DNA of 64,000 nucleotides from Mycobacterium pinniadriaticum. GTDB taxonomy: Bacteria > Actinomycetota > Actinomycetes > Mycobacteriales > Mycobacteriaceae. Below the pieces are notes generated by a model. That model ran no database searches. It was not told where the DNA came from and was given only the letters and a program-made list of their open reading frames with translations. The stretch spans positions 1 to 64,000 of the forward strand of contig NZ_JAPJDO010000011.1 in the NCBI RefSeq assembly GCF_026242045.1. The letters run 5' to 3'. Position 1 is the stretch's first letter, and the number at the start of each line of letters is the position of its first letter. Shown in pieces: positions 1-8,388 of the stretch. Position numbers and translations under genes: made by a program.

Positions 1-160
1 GCGGACCACCACCCTGAAACGCCACCGGAATGTCGCGACCCATCGCCGCAGACGGCACCATCAGGTACTCGACGTCGGCGGCATGGCCGGCCGGCGCTGT
101 GGCACCCCACATACCGAACGCGACGACGACGGCCGACATCACCGACAGCACCCGCCGCAT
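1..160 (-). CDS. Antigen 85 family mycolyltransferase, N-terminal part only
   Basis: This gene runs off the left edge of the window, so only the first 53 codons are present. The ATG at 160 is preceded by a GGAGG ribosome site about 5 bases upstream. The product begins with a signal peptide (MRR, then a hydrophobic stretch ending in GHAA). After it comes VEYLMVPSAAMGRDIPVAFQ, which closely resembles the mature N-terminus of antigen 85 proteins ([20 protein letters not shown] in FbpA, from memory). Members of this family are secreted and transfer mycolic acids between trehalose mycolates and arabinogalactan. Which paralogue this is (FbpA, B, C or D type), and whether its catalytic Ser, Glu and His are intact, cannot be told from the fragment. 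It diverges from the KstD-type gene at 361. Confidence 0.85.
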   Translation of the reverse strand, partial: MRRVLSVMSAVVVAFGMWGATAPAGHAADVEYLMVPSAAMGRDIPVAFQGGGP

Positions 161-360
161 GGGGCCTCCGCCCGGTTGTCCAGTTCGTCGTCACGCCAAC
201 CTTGTTCGCGCCACGCGATCGTTGGCAAGGGCCTGCCCGCTCAGCGGCACAACGATTGGCAGTGCCCTCGTTGAACTGGTGTTCCGCTCAGGGGAAAGCC
301 GATGCCAATCGGCTGCCCCCGTCACTAGAGTCACCGACATCACCGCGTGGAAGAAGGCCG

Positions 361-2046
361 ATGACGACACAGACCTCCGCAACCGAAAACACCCATACCG
401 TTGATCTGTTGGTGGTGGGTTCGGGCACAGGCATGGCGGCCGCACTGGCCGCCAACGAGCTCGGGCTGTCCTGTCTCATCGTCGAGAAGACCGGTTACGT
501 CGGTGGTTCGACCGCCCGTTCCGGCGGCGCGTTCTGGGTGCCGGCCAACCCGGTTCTGCGTCGCAGCGGATCCCCCGACTCGCTGGCGGAAGGGCGCCGA
601 TACCTGGCCGCCGTCGTCGGCGATGGCGTCCCCCCCGAACGCGTCGAAAGCTTCCTCGACAACGGGTCGTCAATGGTCGACATGCTGTCGCGCACCACTG
701 GGATGAAGTTCACCTGGGCGAAGGGATATTCCGACTACCACCCCGAGCGGCCCGGCGGCAGCGTCGTCGGACGAACCTGCGAGTGCCTGCCGTTCAACGC
801 GTCGGTGCTCGGCGCGAACCGCAAGACCATGCGTCCGGGCATCTTGAATCCCCCGATTCCGATGCCGATCACCGGAGGCGACTACCGGCTGGTCAATCTC
901 ATCGCCAGCTTCCCGCAGAAGGCGGTCCCCCGCATGCTGAAGCGGGCGTTCCAGGGGGTCGGCGGACTGCTCATCGGGCGGCGCTACGTCGCGGCGGGCC
1001 AGGCGCTGTCGGCCGGGATGTATGCCGGGGTGCTACGCGCCGGCATCCCGGTGTGGACCCAGACCTCTCTCACCCAACTCACGGTCGACGACGGCACAGT
1101 AACCGGTGCCGTACTGCGCCGCGGAGCCGAGACGATCAAGGTGGTCGCGCGCCGTGGCGTCGTGTTGGCGGCCGGCGGGTTCGACCATCGGATGGACTGG
1201 CGGCACAAGTTCCAGTCGGAATCGCTCGTCGAGGGGTTCAGCCTGGGCGCCGAGGGCAATACCGGCGACGCCATTCGGCTCGCCCAGGAAGTGGGCGCCG
1301 ACATCACGCTGATGGATCAGGCGTGGTGGTTCCCGGCGTTCGCGCCGCTTCCCGGCGGCGAGCCGCCGATGATGCTCGCCGAACGTTCACTGCCCGGGTC
1401 GCTGATCGTCGACCAATCCGGCTCGCGATTCGTCAACGAGGCGTGCGACTACATGTCGTTCGGGCAGCGACTGCTGGCCCGCGAGCACGCCGGCAACCCG
1501 GTCGAGCAGATGTGGCTGATCTTCGATCAGAAGTACCGCAACAGCTACCTGATGGCCGGCGAGATCTACCCCAGGATGTCGATCCCGAAGTCTTGGTATG
1601 ACGCCGGAATCGCCTACCGCAGTGACACGTTCGCCGACCTGGCGGCGAAGGTGGGCTTGCCCGTCGAGACGTTCAACGCCACCGTGGCGCGCTTCAACCA
1701 GATCGCCGCCGGCGGGACCGATCCCGACTTCGGCAGGGGAACAAGCGCATACGACTGGTATTACGGCGACCCGAGTGTCAAACCCAACCCCAATCTGCGC
1801 AGTCTGGACCGGGGACCGTTCTACGCCGTCAAGGCGGTGCTCAGCGACCTGGGAACCTGCGGCGGCCTGCGCGCCGACGCCCACGCCCGCGTCCTGCGCG
1901 AGGACGGTGCCGTCATCGACGGCCTCTATGCGATCGGCAACACCGCGGCCAACGCGTTCGGGACGACCTATCCGGGGGCCGGCGCGACGATCGGCCAGGG
2001 CCTGGTGTTCGGCTACGTCGCCGCCCACGACGCAGCGCGTCCGTGA
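361..2046 (+). CDS. KstD-type FAD-dependent 3-ketosteroid dehydrogenase-like protein
   Basis: A 561-aa flavoprotein of the 3-ketosteroid delta1-dehydrogenase/fumarate reductase superfamily. The ATG at 361 sits 4-5 bases after AGAAGG; the open frame extends further upstream, but translation there does not resemble the family. A dinucleotide-binding motif (VVGSGTGMAAALAANE) begins near residue 16, followed by EKTGYVGGSTARSGG. Near the C-terminus, AIGNTAANAFG and TYPGAGATIGQG retain the Tyr and Gly that in KstD correspond to catalytic Tyr487 and Gly491 of the Rhodococcus enzyme. YSDYHPE resembles the substrate-side YSDYYPE of KstD. KstD enzymes remove hydrogens from C1 and C2 of ring A of 3-ketosteroids. 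Whether this paralogue acts on a steroid or another cyclic ketone is inference from neighbours (KshA, Hsa homologues). It converges on mceF across a hairpin. Confidence 0.85.
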   Translation: MTTQTSATENTHTVDLLVVGSGTGMAAALAANELGLSCLIVEKTGYVGGSTARSGGAFWVPANPVLRRSGSPDSLAEGRRYLAAVVGDGVPPERVESFLDNGSSMVDMLSRTTGMKFTWAKGYSDYHPERPGGSVVGRTCECLPFNASVLGANRKTMRPGILNPPIPMPITGGDYRLVNLIASFPQKAVPRMLKRAFQGVGGLLIGRRYVAAGQALSAGMYAGVLRAGIPVWTQTSLTQLTVDDGTVTGAVLRRGAETIKVVARRGVVLAAGGFDHRMDWRHKFQSESLVEGFSLGAEGNTGDAIRLAQEVGADITLMDQAWWFPAFAPLPGGEPPMMLAERSLPGSLIVDQSGSRFVNEACDYMSFGQRLLAREHAGNPVEQMWLIFDQKYRNSYLMAGEIYPRMSIPKSWYDAGIAYRSDTFADLAAKVGLPVETFNATVARFNQIAAGGTDPDFGRGTSAYDWYYGDPSVKPNPNLRSLDRGPFYAVKAVLSDLGTCGGLRADAHARVLREDGAVIDGLYAIGNTAANAFGTTYPGAGATIGQGLVFGYVAAHDAARP

Positions 2047-2067
2047 CATCGACACTCGAGAACCGCT

Positions 2068-2107
2068 AACAGCATTGGCGCCGGCAGTCGTCGGCGCCAA
2101 TGCTGTT
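2068..2107. terminator. Bidirectional hairpin terminator between convergent genes
   Basis: A perfect 15-bp inverted repeat (AACAGCATTGGCGCC at 2068-2082 and its complement at 2093-2107) with a 10-base loop fills the 65-base gap between the KstD-type gene (stop at 2046) and the mceF stop (2112). It lacks a long T-run, which is common for terminators in high-GC actinobacteria. Position and symmetry suggest it ends transcription from both sides. Confidence 0.8.
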
Positions 2108-2111
2108 GGAA

Positions 2112-3575
2112 TCAGTGCGAATCCGGCGGCAGCAACATCGACTGCCACGTCGGCCGCTGCGGCCCCGCCTCAGCGAGGTCTGACTGGGTATATACCTGCC
2201 CGTCGGGCCCCAGATAGGCGCCGGTGGCCGGATCGTATGGGGTGACGGCCATTCCCGAGGCGGGCGCCGGCGGTGCCGGGTCGGCCGGGGGTGGTCCACT
2301 ATCAGCCGGCAGCTGTGGGATGTCCTGACCGGACAGTGTGGCGTTCGGGTCACCCTTCCAGCTGGTGCCATCGTTGAGCGGCACATAGTGCTCGTCGCTC
2401 TCGCACATCGTGACCGTCGGAGCGCGCTTGCCCGGACGCGTCTCACAGGGCAGGTTGCGCGCACCACGGACGTTCTGTTGTGCGTCCTGCGGTATCCGGC
2501 AGTAGAGATCACCGGCGGGCCGGTCCGGTGCATCGGTCTGCGCGGCTGTGCGTCGCTGCGTGGCCGGTAGAAAGCCCGTCGTGCACGGCGGCGGAATGTT
2601 GACGTTCAGGTTGAAGTCGAGGTAGGTGCCCTTGTAGGCCTGCCGGGTGTTGTGGTTCGCCACCGTGCCGGCCTGCACCATCGCCACGCCCTGTGGTATC
2701 AGCACCAGGAGTTGCTCGATGTCGTGCCGATAGGTGACGGCGACTTGTCCGACGCTTACCAGGTTGGTCAGGATCACCGGAATCGTCGGTTGGATCCGCT
2801 CGATGAGTTGGCGTGCTTCCTGCGCGCCCGCACCGCCGTTGGCGATCACGCCGCCGACGGCGGTGTTCTGATCCCGCAGTTGCCGGGTGATAGTCGCCAG
2901 ATGCGCGGCCCAGGCACCGATCGCATCACCGGTTTGGACTTGCGATCGAAGAAGCGGCCCGGATTGGTCGATCACCGTGGTCAGCGAGTCCAGGTTGGCC
3001 CGCGCGTCGATGGCCAGGGTGTCGCTTCCCTTGACAATCCGTGATAGGTCGGAGCCGAGACCACCGATCGCAGTGTAGGACTCGTCGACCGCCGTCTTCA
3101 GGGCATCGTGCGGGATGGCCGCGAGCCCCCGGTTCGCGGCGTCGAGCACGCCGTCGACCGGTGGGGGGACCGAGGTCTGGCTCAACGGGATGACGTCGCC
3201 GTTCTGCAAGGGCTTGGCGGTGCCGTCGCGCGGGAGCAGCGCGACGTACTGTTCGCCGATGGCGGACTGACTGTGCACCTCGGCCTCGAGATCGGACGGG
3301 ATTCGGATCCCGGATGTCAGCGACAGTACCGCTGCGACCGTGCCGTCCGGGTTCAGCTGGACCGAGCTGACTTTGCCGACCTGCGTCCCGCGATACGTCA
3401 CGTTGCCCGTCGGATACAGCCCACCGGATTGCGGGAGCTCGACGGTGACGGTGTAACGCCCGACGCCGAACATCGCCGGCATCTTGATGTAGCCGAACAC
3501 CATCACAGCGCCGGCGGTCAAGGAGACGATCCCGAAGATCATCAACTGGATGAGAATTCTTCTGCCAAGATGCAT
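2112..3575 (-). CDS. mceF: Mce family protein MceF
   Basis: A 487-aa protein, last in the mce operon. One membrane segment near the N-terminus (about residues 8-30) is followed by an Mce/MlaD domain (about residues 38-115: FGVGRYTVTVELPQSGGLYP, then NVTYRGTQVGKV). A helical central region and a Pro-rich tail with several Cys follow. Mce proteins are thought to form a hexameric periplasm-spanning channel carrying lipids such as sterols to the YrbE permease. The F assignment rests on operon position and the GRYTVTVELPQSGGLY type of beginning. It begins one base after the mceE stop, so the two are translationally linked. The substrate is not evident from sequence; the adjoining steroid-ring genes suggest a sterol-like molecule. 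Confidence 0.88.
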   Translation of the reverse strand: MHLGRRILIQLMIFGIVSLTAGAVMVFGYIKMPAMFGVGRYTVTVELPQSGGLYPTGNVTYRGTQVGKVSSVQLNPDGTVAAVLSLTSGIRIPSDLEAEVHSQSAIGEQYVALLPRDGTAKPLQNGDVIPLSQTSVPPPVDGVLDAANRGLAAIPHDALKTAVDESYTAIGGLGSDLSRIVKGSDTLAIDARANLDSLTTVIDQSGPLLRSQVQTGDAIGAWAAHLATITRQLRDQNTAVGGVIANGGAGAQEARQLIERIQPTIPVILTNLVSVGQVAVTYRHDIEQLLVLIPQGVAMVQAGTVANHNTRQAYKGTYLDFNLNVNIPPPCTTGFLPATQRRTAAQTDAPDRPAGDLYCRIPQDAQQNVRGARNLPCETRPGKRAPTVTMCESDEHYVPLNDGTSWKGDPNATLSGQDIPQLPADSGPPPADPAPPAPASGMAVTPYDPATGAYLGPDGQVYTQSDLAEAGPQRPTWQSMLLPPDSH

Positions 3576-3576
3576 C

Positions 3577-4707
3577 TCAGCGGCCTTCGTCGAGGTGATA
3601 GGGCACGATCAACGGGTTGCCCGCGGTGTAGGGACTGGGCATCTGGCCGATGGTCCGACCCCACTGCAGTTCGAGCTCGGTCAGCGCGCCCTCGAAGCGG
3701 GTTCCGGTCAAGTACGCCGCATCGAGCCGGCTCAGTGTCAGATCGACGATCGCGGTCATGTTGCCGTAGTCGCCGCGGAACCAATTCTCGAGCGTGTCGG
3801 CGGGGAACGGGTACGTCGCCAGCATACCGAGCGATCGGGTCAGTGCCGGGCCGGCATCGGCAAGCGACTTCAGCACCGGCCCAATGTCTTTGAGCTCCTT
3901 GACCAGAGCCTCCTTGGTCTGGTGCACCGAGTCCGCCGCGAGCGCGCTGAACTGGCCGAGCTTTTCCACCGCGTCGGCCATGGCGTTGCGTTCATCCCTG
4001 AGCACCGCGATGGCATCCGGAATGGTCGTGAGCGCCTTGTCCACAACCGGTTTCTGCTCGGCGAATCTGTCGACCAGCCGGTTGAGCTTGTCGGTGGCGT
4101 CGATGATGTCGGAGGTCTGCGCGTTGATGCTGGTGAAGAACGTATCGAGTTGTCCGATGAGGCTGCGCAGATCCTGCTCTCGACCGCGGAAGGCGGTGCT
4201 GAATGTCTGTATCACGTCCTGCAAGTTCCCCACACCGCCGCCGTTGAGCAGCAACGAGACCGCCGCGAGTGTCTGCTCGGTGCTCGGATAGGCGCCCGCA
4301 TTGGGCAGTGCGATCACAGACCCGTCGTGCAGTCTGCCTTCGGGCGCGATGCCGGCTGGGGGTGCAAGCTCGATGTGCAGGGACCCGAACAAGCTCGTCT
4401 GCCCAATGGTGACAGTGGAATTCGCGGGCAGCTCAACACCGCCGTCGAGCCGCATCGTCACCAATGCATGCCAGCCCTGCCGTTCGATCTTCGTAACGGT
4501 CCCGACATTGATGTCCCCGACGCGTACCCGCGAGTTCTGCTGGATGTTGTTCACGTCGGGCATCTGCGCCTGGACAACGAACGAACCCGGCCCACCGCCC
4601 TGGGTACCGGGCAGGGGGAACGAGTTGAGCCCTCGCCAGCCGCATCCGGACAGCATGGCCGTCGTCATCAGCGCGACGGCCAGGCCCACGGCGCGGTGGC
4701 GCCTCAC
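3577..4707 (-). CDS. mceE: Mce family lipoprotein MceE (LprK type)
   Basis: A 376-aa lipoprotein. The reading frame extends upstream, but the GTG at 4707 overlaps the mceD stop by four bases (GTGA) and gives a proper lipoprotein signal: positively charged VRRHR, a hydrophobic run, then the lipobox LSGC at about residues 18-21. The Mce domain follows (SFVVQAQMPDVNNIQQNSRV then VRVGDINVGTV). In Mce systems the E subunit is the acylated component anchored to the membrane. A helical region of about 200 residues follows. Its place as fifth mce gene and the lipobox make the E assignment firm. Confidence 0.9.
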   Translation of the reverse strand: MRRHRAVGLAVALMTTAMLSGCGWRGLNSFPLPGTQGGGPGSFVVQAQMPDVNNIQQNSRVRVGDINVGTVTKIERQGWHALVTMRLDGGVELPANSTVTIGQTSLFGSLHIELAPPAGIAPEGRLHDGSVIALPNAGAYPSTEQTLAAVSLLLNGGGVGNLQDVIQTFSTAFRGREQDLRSLIGQLDTFFTSINAQTSDIIDATDKLNRLVDRFAEQKPVVDKALTTIPDAIAVLRDERNAMADAVEKLGQFSALAADSVHQTKEALVKELKDIGPVLKSLADAGPALTRSLGMLATYPFPADTLENWFRGDYGNMTAIVDLTLSRLDAAYLTGTRFEGALTELELQWGRTIGQMPSPYTAGNPLIVPYHLDEGR

Positions 4708-6032
4708 GGGGTCCCCTCCGGTGGAACCATGATGCCGGGCAGGCCCGCGGCGGGATCGGTGGGCACCGTCGACGGCAGCGGTGGGCCTTGATCGGGAGTC
4801 GCCGGGGCGGCATCCGCTGGGGGCGGCGGTCCCTGCGCCGGTGGCGCAGGCGGCACGTAGTCCGGGCGAAGCCAGTCCTCGCTGAACGTCACTTCGTTCG
4901 GCCGCGCCTGCGCCCCGGCGAAGAAGTTGAACCCGAGCGGGAGGAGGTAGTTGTACTGCCGGTTCTTGACGATCGGCGCAAGGTATTGGACACACAGTTT
5001 CGCTGACTGTTCGGCGTTGAGCCGCGATGCGGCCTGGATGGCTCCGCAGATGAAGTTGATGGGATTGCTGAAGTTGGTTCCCGCCAGCACCCCGGTGATC
5101 GCACCCTGGGCGGGTTGATAGATGTTGACGTAGTTACTCAGCGTGGTCGGCAACAGATGCAGAGCCTGCTTGATGTCGTCGATGCTGGCGCCCAGCGTCG
5201 ACGCCAGCTCCGCGAGCTTGTCCGACGTGGTCCCCAGCCCGTCGCGGTTCTCGGCCACGAACCCCCGAACATCGGTGATCGCGGTGTTCAGGTCCGAGAC
5301 GGCCCGGCTCACCTCGTCGGGATCGTCGGACAACAGGGCGGTGACGGCGGCCAGGTTCCGGTTGAGTTCGCTCATCAGTCCCGCACTGTCGTGCAGAGCG
5401 GACACCAACACGGCGAGGTTCTTCACGGTGCCGAAGACGTCGTCGGATTGGTCGCCGAGGATCGACAACGCCTGCGAGAGCTTGACAACCATGTCGTGGA
5501 TGTCGGTACCGCGGCCGCGGAGATTGTCGGCGACGGTGTTGACGAAGGCACCGAGGGTGGATACACCGCCCGGTTCGGTCGGTTGCAGCGTTTGGGTGAG
5601 CTTCTCCAGCTGAGCGCGCAGGTTATCCCACTCGACGGGCACCATCGTCCGGTCGCGCGTTATCACCGCACCGGTCTGTAGAACCGGGCCCGCGGTGTAC
5701 GCCGGGGTCAGCGCGATGGCCCGGGACGACACCAGAGACGGAGCGATGATGACGGCCTTGACATCAGCGGGGACCCGATAGCTGTCATCGACCCAGAAGG
5801 TGATCTTCGCTCGTTGCGGCTGCGGCTCGATGGTATCGATCTCGCCGACCGGGACACCGAGGATACGCACCTCGTCACCGGGATAGATGCCAGTGCTGCT
5901 GTCGAAATAGGCTGTCACCCGGATCTTCCCGCGCAGATCGGTGACGTGTAGTACCACGACCAGCCCGGCGATCAGGACCGCAACAAGCGCCAGTGCGAGC
6001 CCGATCTGCGTTCGGCGGCGGACTCTGATCAT
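4704..6032 (-). CDS. mceD: Mce family protein MceD
   Basis: A 442-aa component of the importer. An N-terminal membrane segment (about residues 9-29) precedes an Mce domain (IRVTAYFDSSTGIYPGDEVR, then ILGVPVGEID). Long amphipathic helical stretches follow, and the last 60 residues are Pro/Ala-rich (PPAPPAQGPPPPADAA), a common tail for mycobacterial MceD proteins. The ATG at 6032 overlaps the mceC stop as ATGA and its own stop overlaps the mceE GTG, so the subunits are probably made together. Like the other Mce subunits it should face the periplasm while anchored in the inner membrane. Confidence 0.9.
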   Translation of the reverse strand: MIRVRRRTQIGLALALVAVLIAGLVVVLHVTDLRGKIRVTAYFDSSTGIYPGDEVRILGVPVGEIDTIEPQPQRAKITFWVDDSYRVPADVKAVIIAPSLVSSRAIALTPAYTAGPVLQTGAVITRDRTMVPVEWDNLRAQLEKLTQTLQPTEPGGVSTLGAFVNTVADNLRGRGTDIHDMVVKLSQALSILGDQSDDVFGTVKNLAVLVSALHDSAGLMSELNRNLAAVTALLSDDPDEVSRAVSDLNTAITDVRGFVAENRDGLGTTSDKLAELASTLGASIDDIKQALHLLPTTLSNYVNIYQPAQGAITGVLAGTNFSNPINFICGAIQAASRLNAEQSAKLCVQYLAPIVKNRQYNYLLPLGFNFFAGAQARPNEVTFSEDWLRPDYVPPAPPAQGPPPPADAAPATPDQGPPLPSTVPTDPAAGLPGIMVPPEGTP

Positions 6033-7336
6033 CGCGCACCCCCGGCCGGATTCGGCTCACCGGGCGCCGGCACATACACCGGCGACGGCGTCGGCTCGAC
6101 GGCGGCCCCGGGGTCCGGCGGTGTCACCGCGGGCGGCCCGGGCGGCGCCCCGCCCGGCGGGGGCGCCGGAAGAGGCTCGCGGTAGGGGTAGCGGGGGTCA
6201 CCCGGGTTCCCGGTGATCGCGTCGGGCAGCGTCAGGTTGGGCGTACCACCCTGGCCGGTTCGCGGGAACGGGATCGGCAACGCCGGCGTAGCCGGCTGGC
6301 CGGTCGGCGGATCCACCAGTTCGGAAGGCAGTTTCACATTCGGGTCCAGACCCAGATCGGAGAACGCCGCGTCCACGAAGGGCTGGATGAACTGACCGGG
6401 TAGGAGGTTGGCGACGTAGGCGTTGAAGAACGGGCCCGACGACACCGACTCCCCCAGCGACATCGCGAACGCGTTGAGCCGATGCAGTGACTCCTGGACG
6501 CGGTCTTTGCGGTTCGCGACGATGGTCAACGCGCCGTTGAGCTTGTCCAGCGCCGGCCGCATCTGCTGACGGTTGTCCGAGACAAAACCTGACAACTGCT
6601 TGGACATGGCCGAAAGATCGCCCATCACATCGTCCAGTGCGTCACTCTCGGTGCGCAGCTGGGCCAACAGGGCATTGGTATTGGCGATCAGGGACACCAC
6701 CTGATCGCTCCGGTTCGCCAGCACCCCGGTCGCCTTCTTGGCGCTTGTCAGCAGGTCACGCAGTTGTTGATCGCGGGTGTTCAGCGTTTGCGAGAACCGT
6801 GACAGGCCCTGCACCGCGAGCTGGAGATCGGGCGGAGTGTCGGCGAATGTCTGGGCCAGCGTGGCCAACGACTCTGAGAGTTGACCGGTGTCGGTGTGTT
6901 GCACGGTCGCCGCGAGATCGCCCAGGACATCGTTCAATTGGTAGGGCGACGTCGTACGTTCCAGCGGTATCGGACCCGAGAGGCTGCCCTGCCCGCGCGG
7001 ATCGACCTCGAGGATCTTGGCGCCCAGCAGACTCTTCGTCTTGATCGCGGCTTCGGTGCGATCGCCCAGGTGCACATCGTTGTCGATCTTGAACCGGACC
7101 ACCACCCGCGTTCCGTCCAGCCCGACGCTCTCGACGCTGCCCACCTGATAGCCCGACACCTGCACGGCCGCACCCGGCGACAATCCCCCCGCCTCGGCGA
7201 AGTACGCCGAGTATGTCGCGCCCGGGTTCAGAAACGGAAGATTGTGATACTCCAGCACTCCGACGACGACTGCCGCCGTTGCGCCGATACCCACGGCGCC
7301 GATCACGAGTAGGTTCCGCTCTTTGAAGGTCTTCAT
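6029..7336 (-). CDS. mceC: Mce family protein MceC
   Basis: A 435-aa subunit. I chose the ATG at 7336, which overlaps the mceB stop as ATGA; a start four codons upstream (7348) is possible. It begins MKTFKERNLLVIG, a typical MceC start, with a membrane segment at about residues 10-28. The Mce domain (ATYSAYFAEAGGLSPGAAVQ, then VSGYQVGSVESV) occupies about residues 40-115. A helical section and a Pro-rich C-terminal tail follow. It is one of six Mce subunits expected to assemble a lipid-conducting tube above the YrbE permease. Confidence 0.9.
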   Translation of the reverse strand: MKTFKERNLLVIGAVGIGATAAVVVGVLEYHNLPFLNPGATYSAYFAEAGGLSPGAAVQVSGYQVGSVESVGLDGTRVVVRFKIDNDVHLGDRTEAAIKTKSLLGAKILEVDPRGQGSLSGPIPLERTTSPYQLNDVLGDLAATVQHTDTGQLSESLATLAQTFADTPPDLQLAVQGLSRFSQTLNTRDQQLRDLLTSAKKATGVLANRSDQVVSLIANTNALLAQLRTESDALDDVMGDLSAMSKQLSGFVSDNRQQMRPALDKLNGALTIVANRKDRVQESLHRLNAFAMSLGESVSSGPFFNAYVANLLPGQFIQPFVDAAFSDLGLDPNVKLPSELVDPPTGQPATPALPIPFPRTGQGGTPNLTLPDAITGNPGDPRYPYREPLPAPPPGGAPPGPPAVTPPDPGAAVEPTPSPVYVPAPGEPNPAGGAR

Positions 7337-8361
7337 TTCGGAGCGCACCGTCCGGTGTCCTGGCCGGCGACCTTGACGTAGACCGGTTGGCCGCCTTTAC
7401 CGTTCATCTTCAGAAGAACATCGCACAGATAGAAGCTGAAGTAGTCGCCGTAGAGCCCCTGGCGACCGAGGAGTCGATACTTCTCGGGCAGTGTATTGAG
7501 CAGGTTGTCCACATAGTCGTGATCGGCGACGACGATGCTTGCAGTCCGATCCACCTGAGCCACATCGTCTTTGATCGCGGGTCGCGCGGCGGTCAGCAGG
7601 TCCGCCGTGCTCGCCGCGGCGGAGTCGGCGTACGCCAGCCCGGCACTGATCTCGGTCTTGCGGTCGGCCAGGTTCGCGACGAGTTCCGCCAGTGACGTCA
7701 CCGCCTTGTCGAACTGGTCGCTTTGGCCTCCCAGGGACCCCAGGACAGTGTTGAGGTTCCCGACGACCTGGCCGATCAGCTCATCACGATCGGCCAGTGT
7801 GCTGGTCACTGCCGCGGTCTGGGTGAGAAATGATCCGATGGTGTCGCCCTCGCCCTGAAATGCCGAAATCAGTTGGTGGGTCAGCATGTTGACCTGATCG
7901 GGGTTCAATGCCCGGAACAGGGGGCGGAATCCACCGGTGAGCGCATCGAGATCCAGTGCCGGCGCCGTCCGTGTCACCGGGATGGTGTCACCGGGGCGCA
8001 GGACCGCGGTGTCGCCGACACCCTCCTCGAGAGCCAGGTAGCGGCCGCCGATGAGGTTGTCGTAGCGAATCACGGCCCGGGTTCCCGCGGTCAGCACCAC
8101 GGACGGGTCGGTCGAGAACCGCACCATCAGTGTCGCGTCGGGCAAGAGCTTGATGCTCACCACCTTGCCGACCTCGACCCCGGCGATACGGACGAAGTTG
8201 CCACCGGACAGTCCGCTGATATTGCTGAATTGGGCTTGGTAGACCTGATTTCGCTCGAACCTCAGTTGACCGAAGATCGCGAACAGCGCGGCTATCCCGG
8301 TCGCACAGATGAGGATGAAGATCGCCAGGCGCCACATTGCTCCGGCGAGGCTTTGTCTCAC
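7333..8361 (-). CDS. mceB: Mce family protein MceB
   Basis: A 342-aa subunit starting at GTG 8361, with AAGGGGA about 8 bases upstream. Layout: short cytoplasmic N-terminus, membrane segment at about residues 11-31, Mce domain (VYQAQFSNISGLSGGNFVRI, then AGVEVGKVVSI), and a helical region ending in a Cys-containing tail (FYLCDVLL, GRCAPK). The compact size (about 340 aa, no Pro-rich tail) and second position after mceA match MceB proteins. It is separated from mceA by 27 bases and overlaps mceC by four. Confidence 0.9.
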   Translation of the reverse strand: MRQSLAGAMWRLAIFILICATGIAALFAIFGQLRFERNQVYQAQFSNISGLSGGNFVRIAGVEVGKVVSIKLLPDATLMVRFSTDPSVVLTAGTRAVIRYDNLIGGRYLALEEGVGDTAVLRPGDTIPVTRTAPALDLDALTGGFRPLFRALNPDQVNMLTHQLISAFQGEGDTIGSFLTQTAAVTSTLADRDELIGQVVGNLNTVLGSLGGQSDQFDKAVTSLAELVANLADRKTEISAGLAYADSAAASTADLLTAARPAIKDDVAQVDRTASIVVADHDYVDNLLNTLPEKYRLLGRQGLYGDYFSFYLCDVLLKMNGKGGQPVYVKVAGQDTGRCAPK

Positions 8362-8388
8362 GTCATCGTCCCCTTGCTTGCGGTTTGG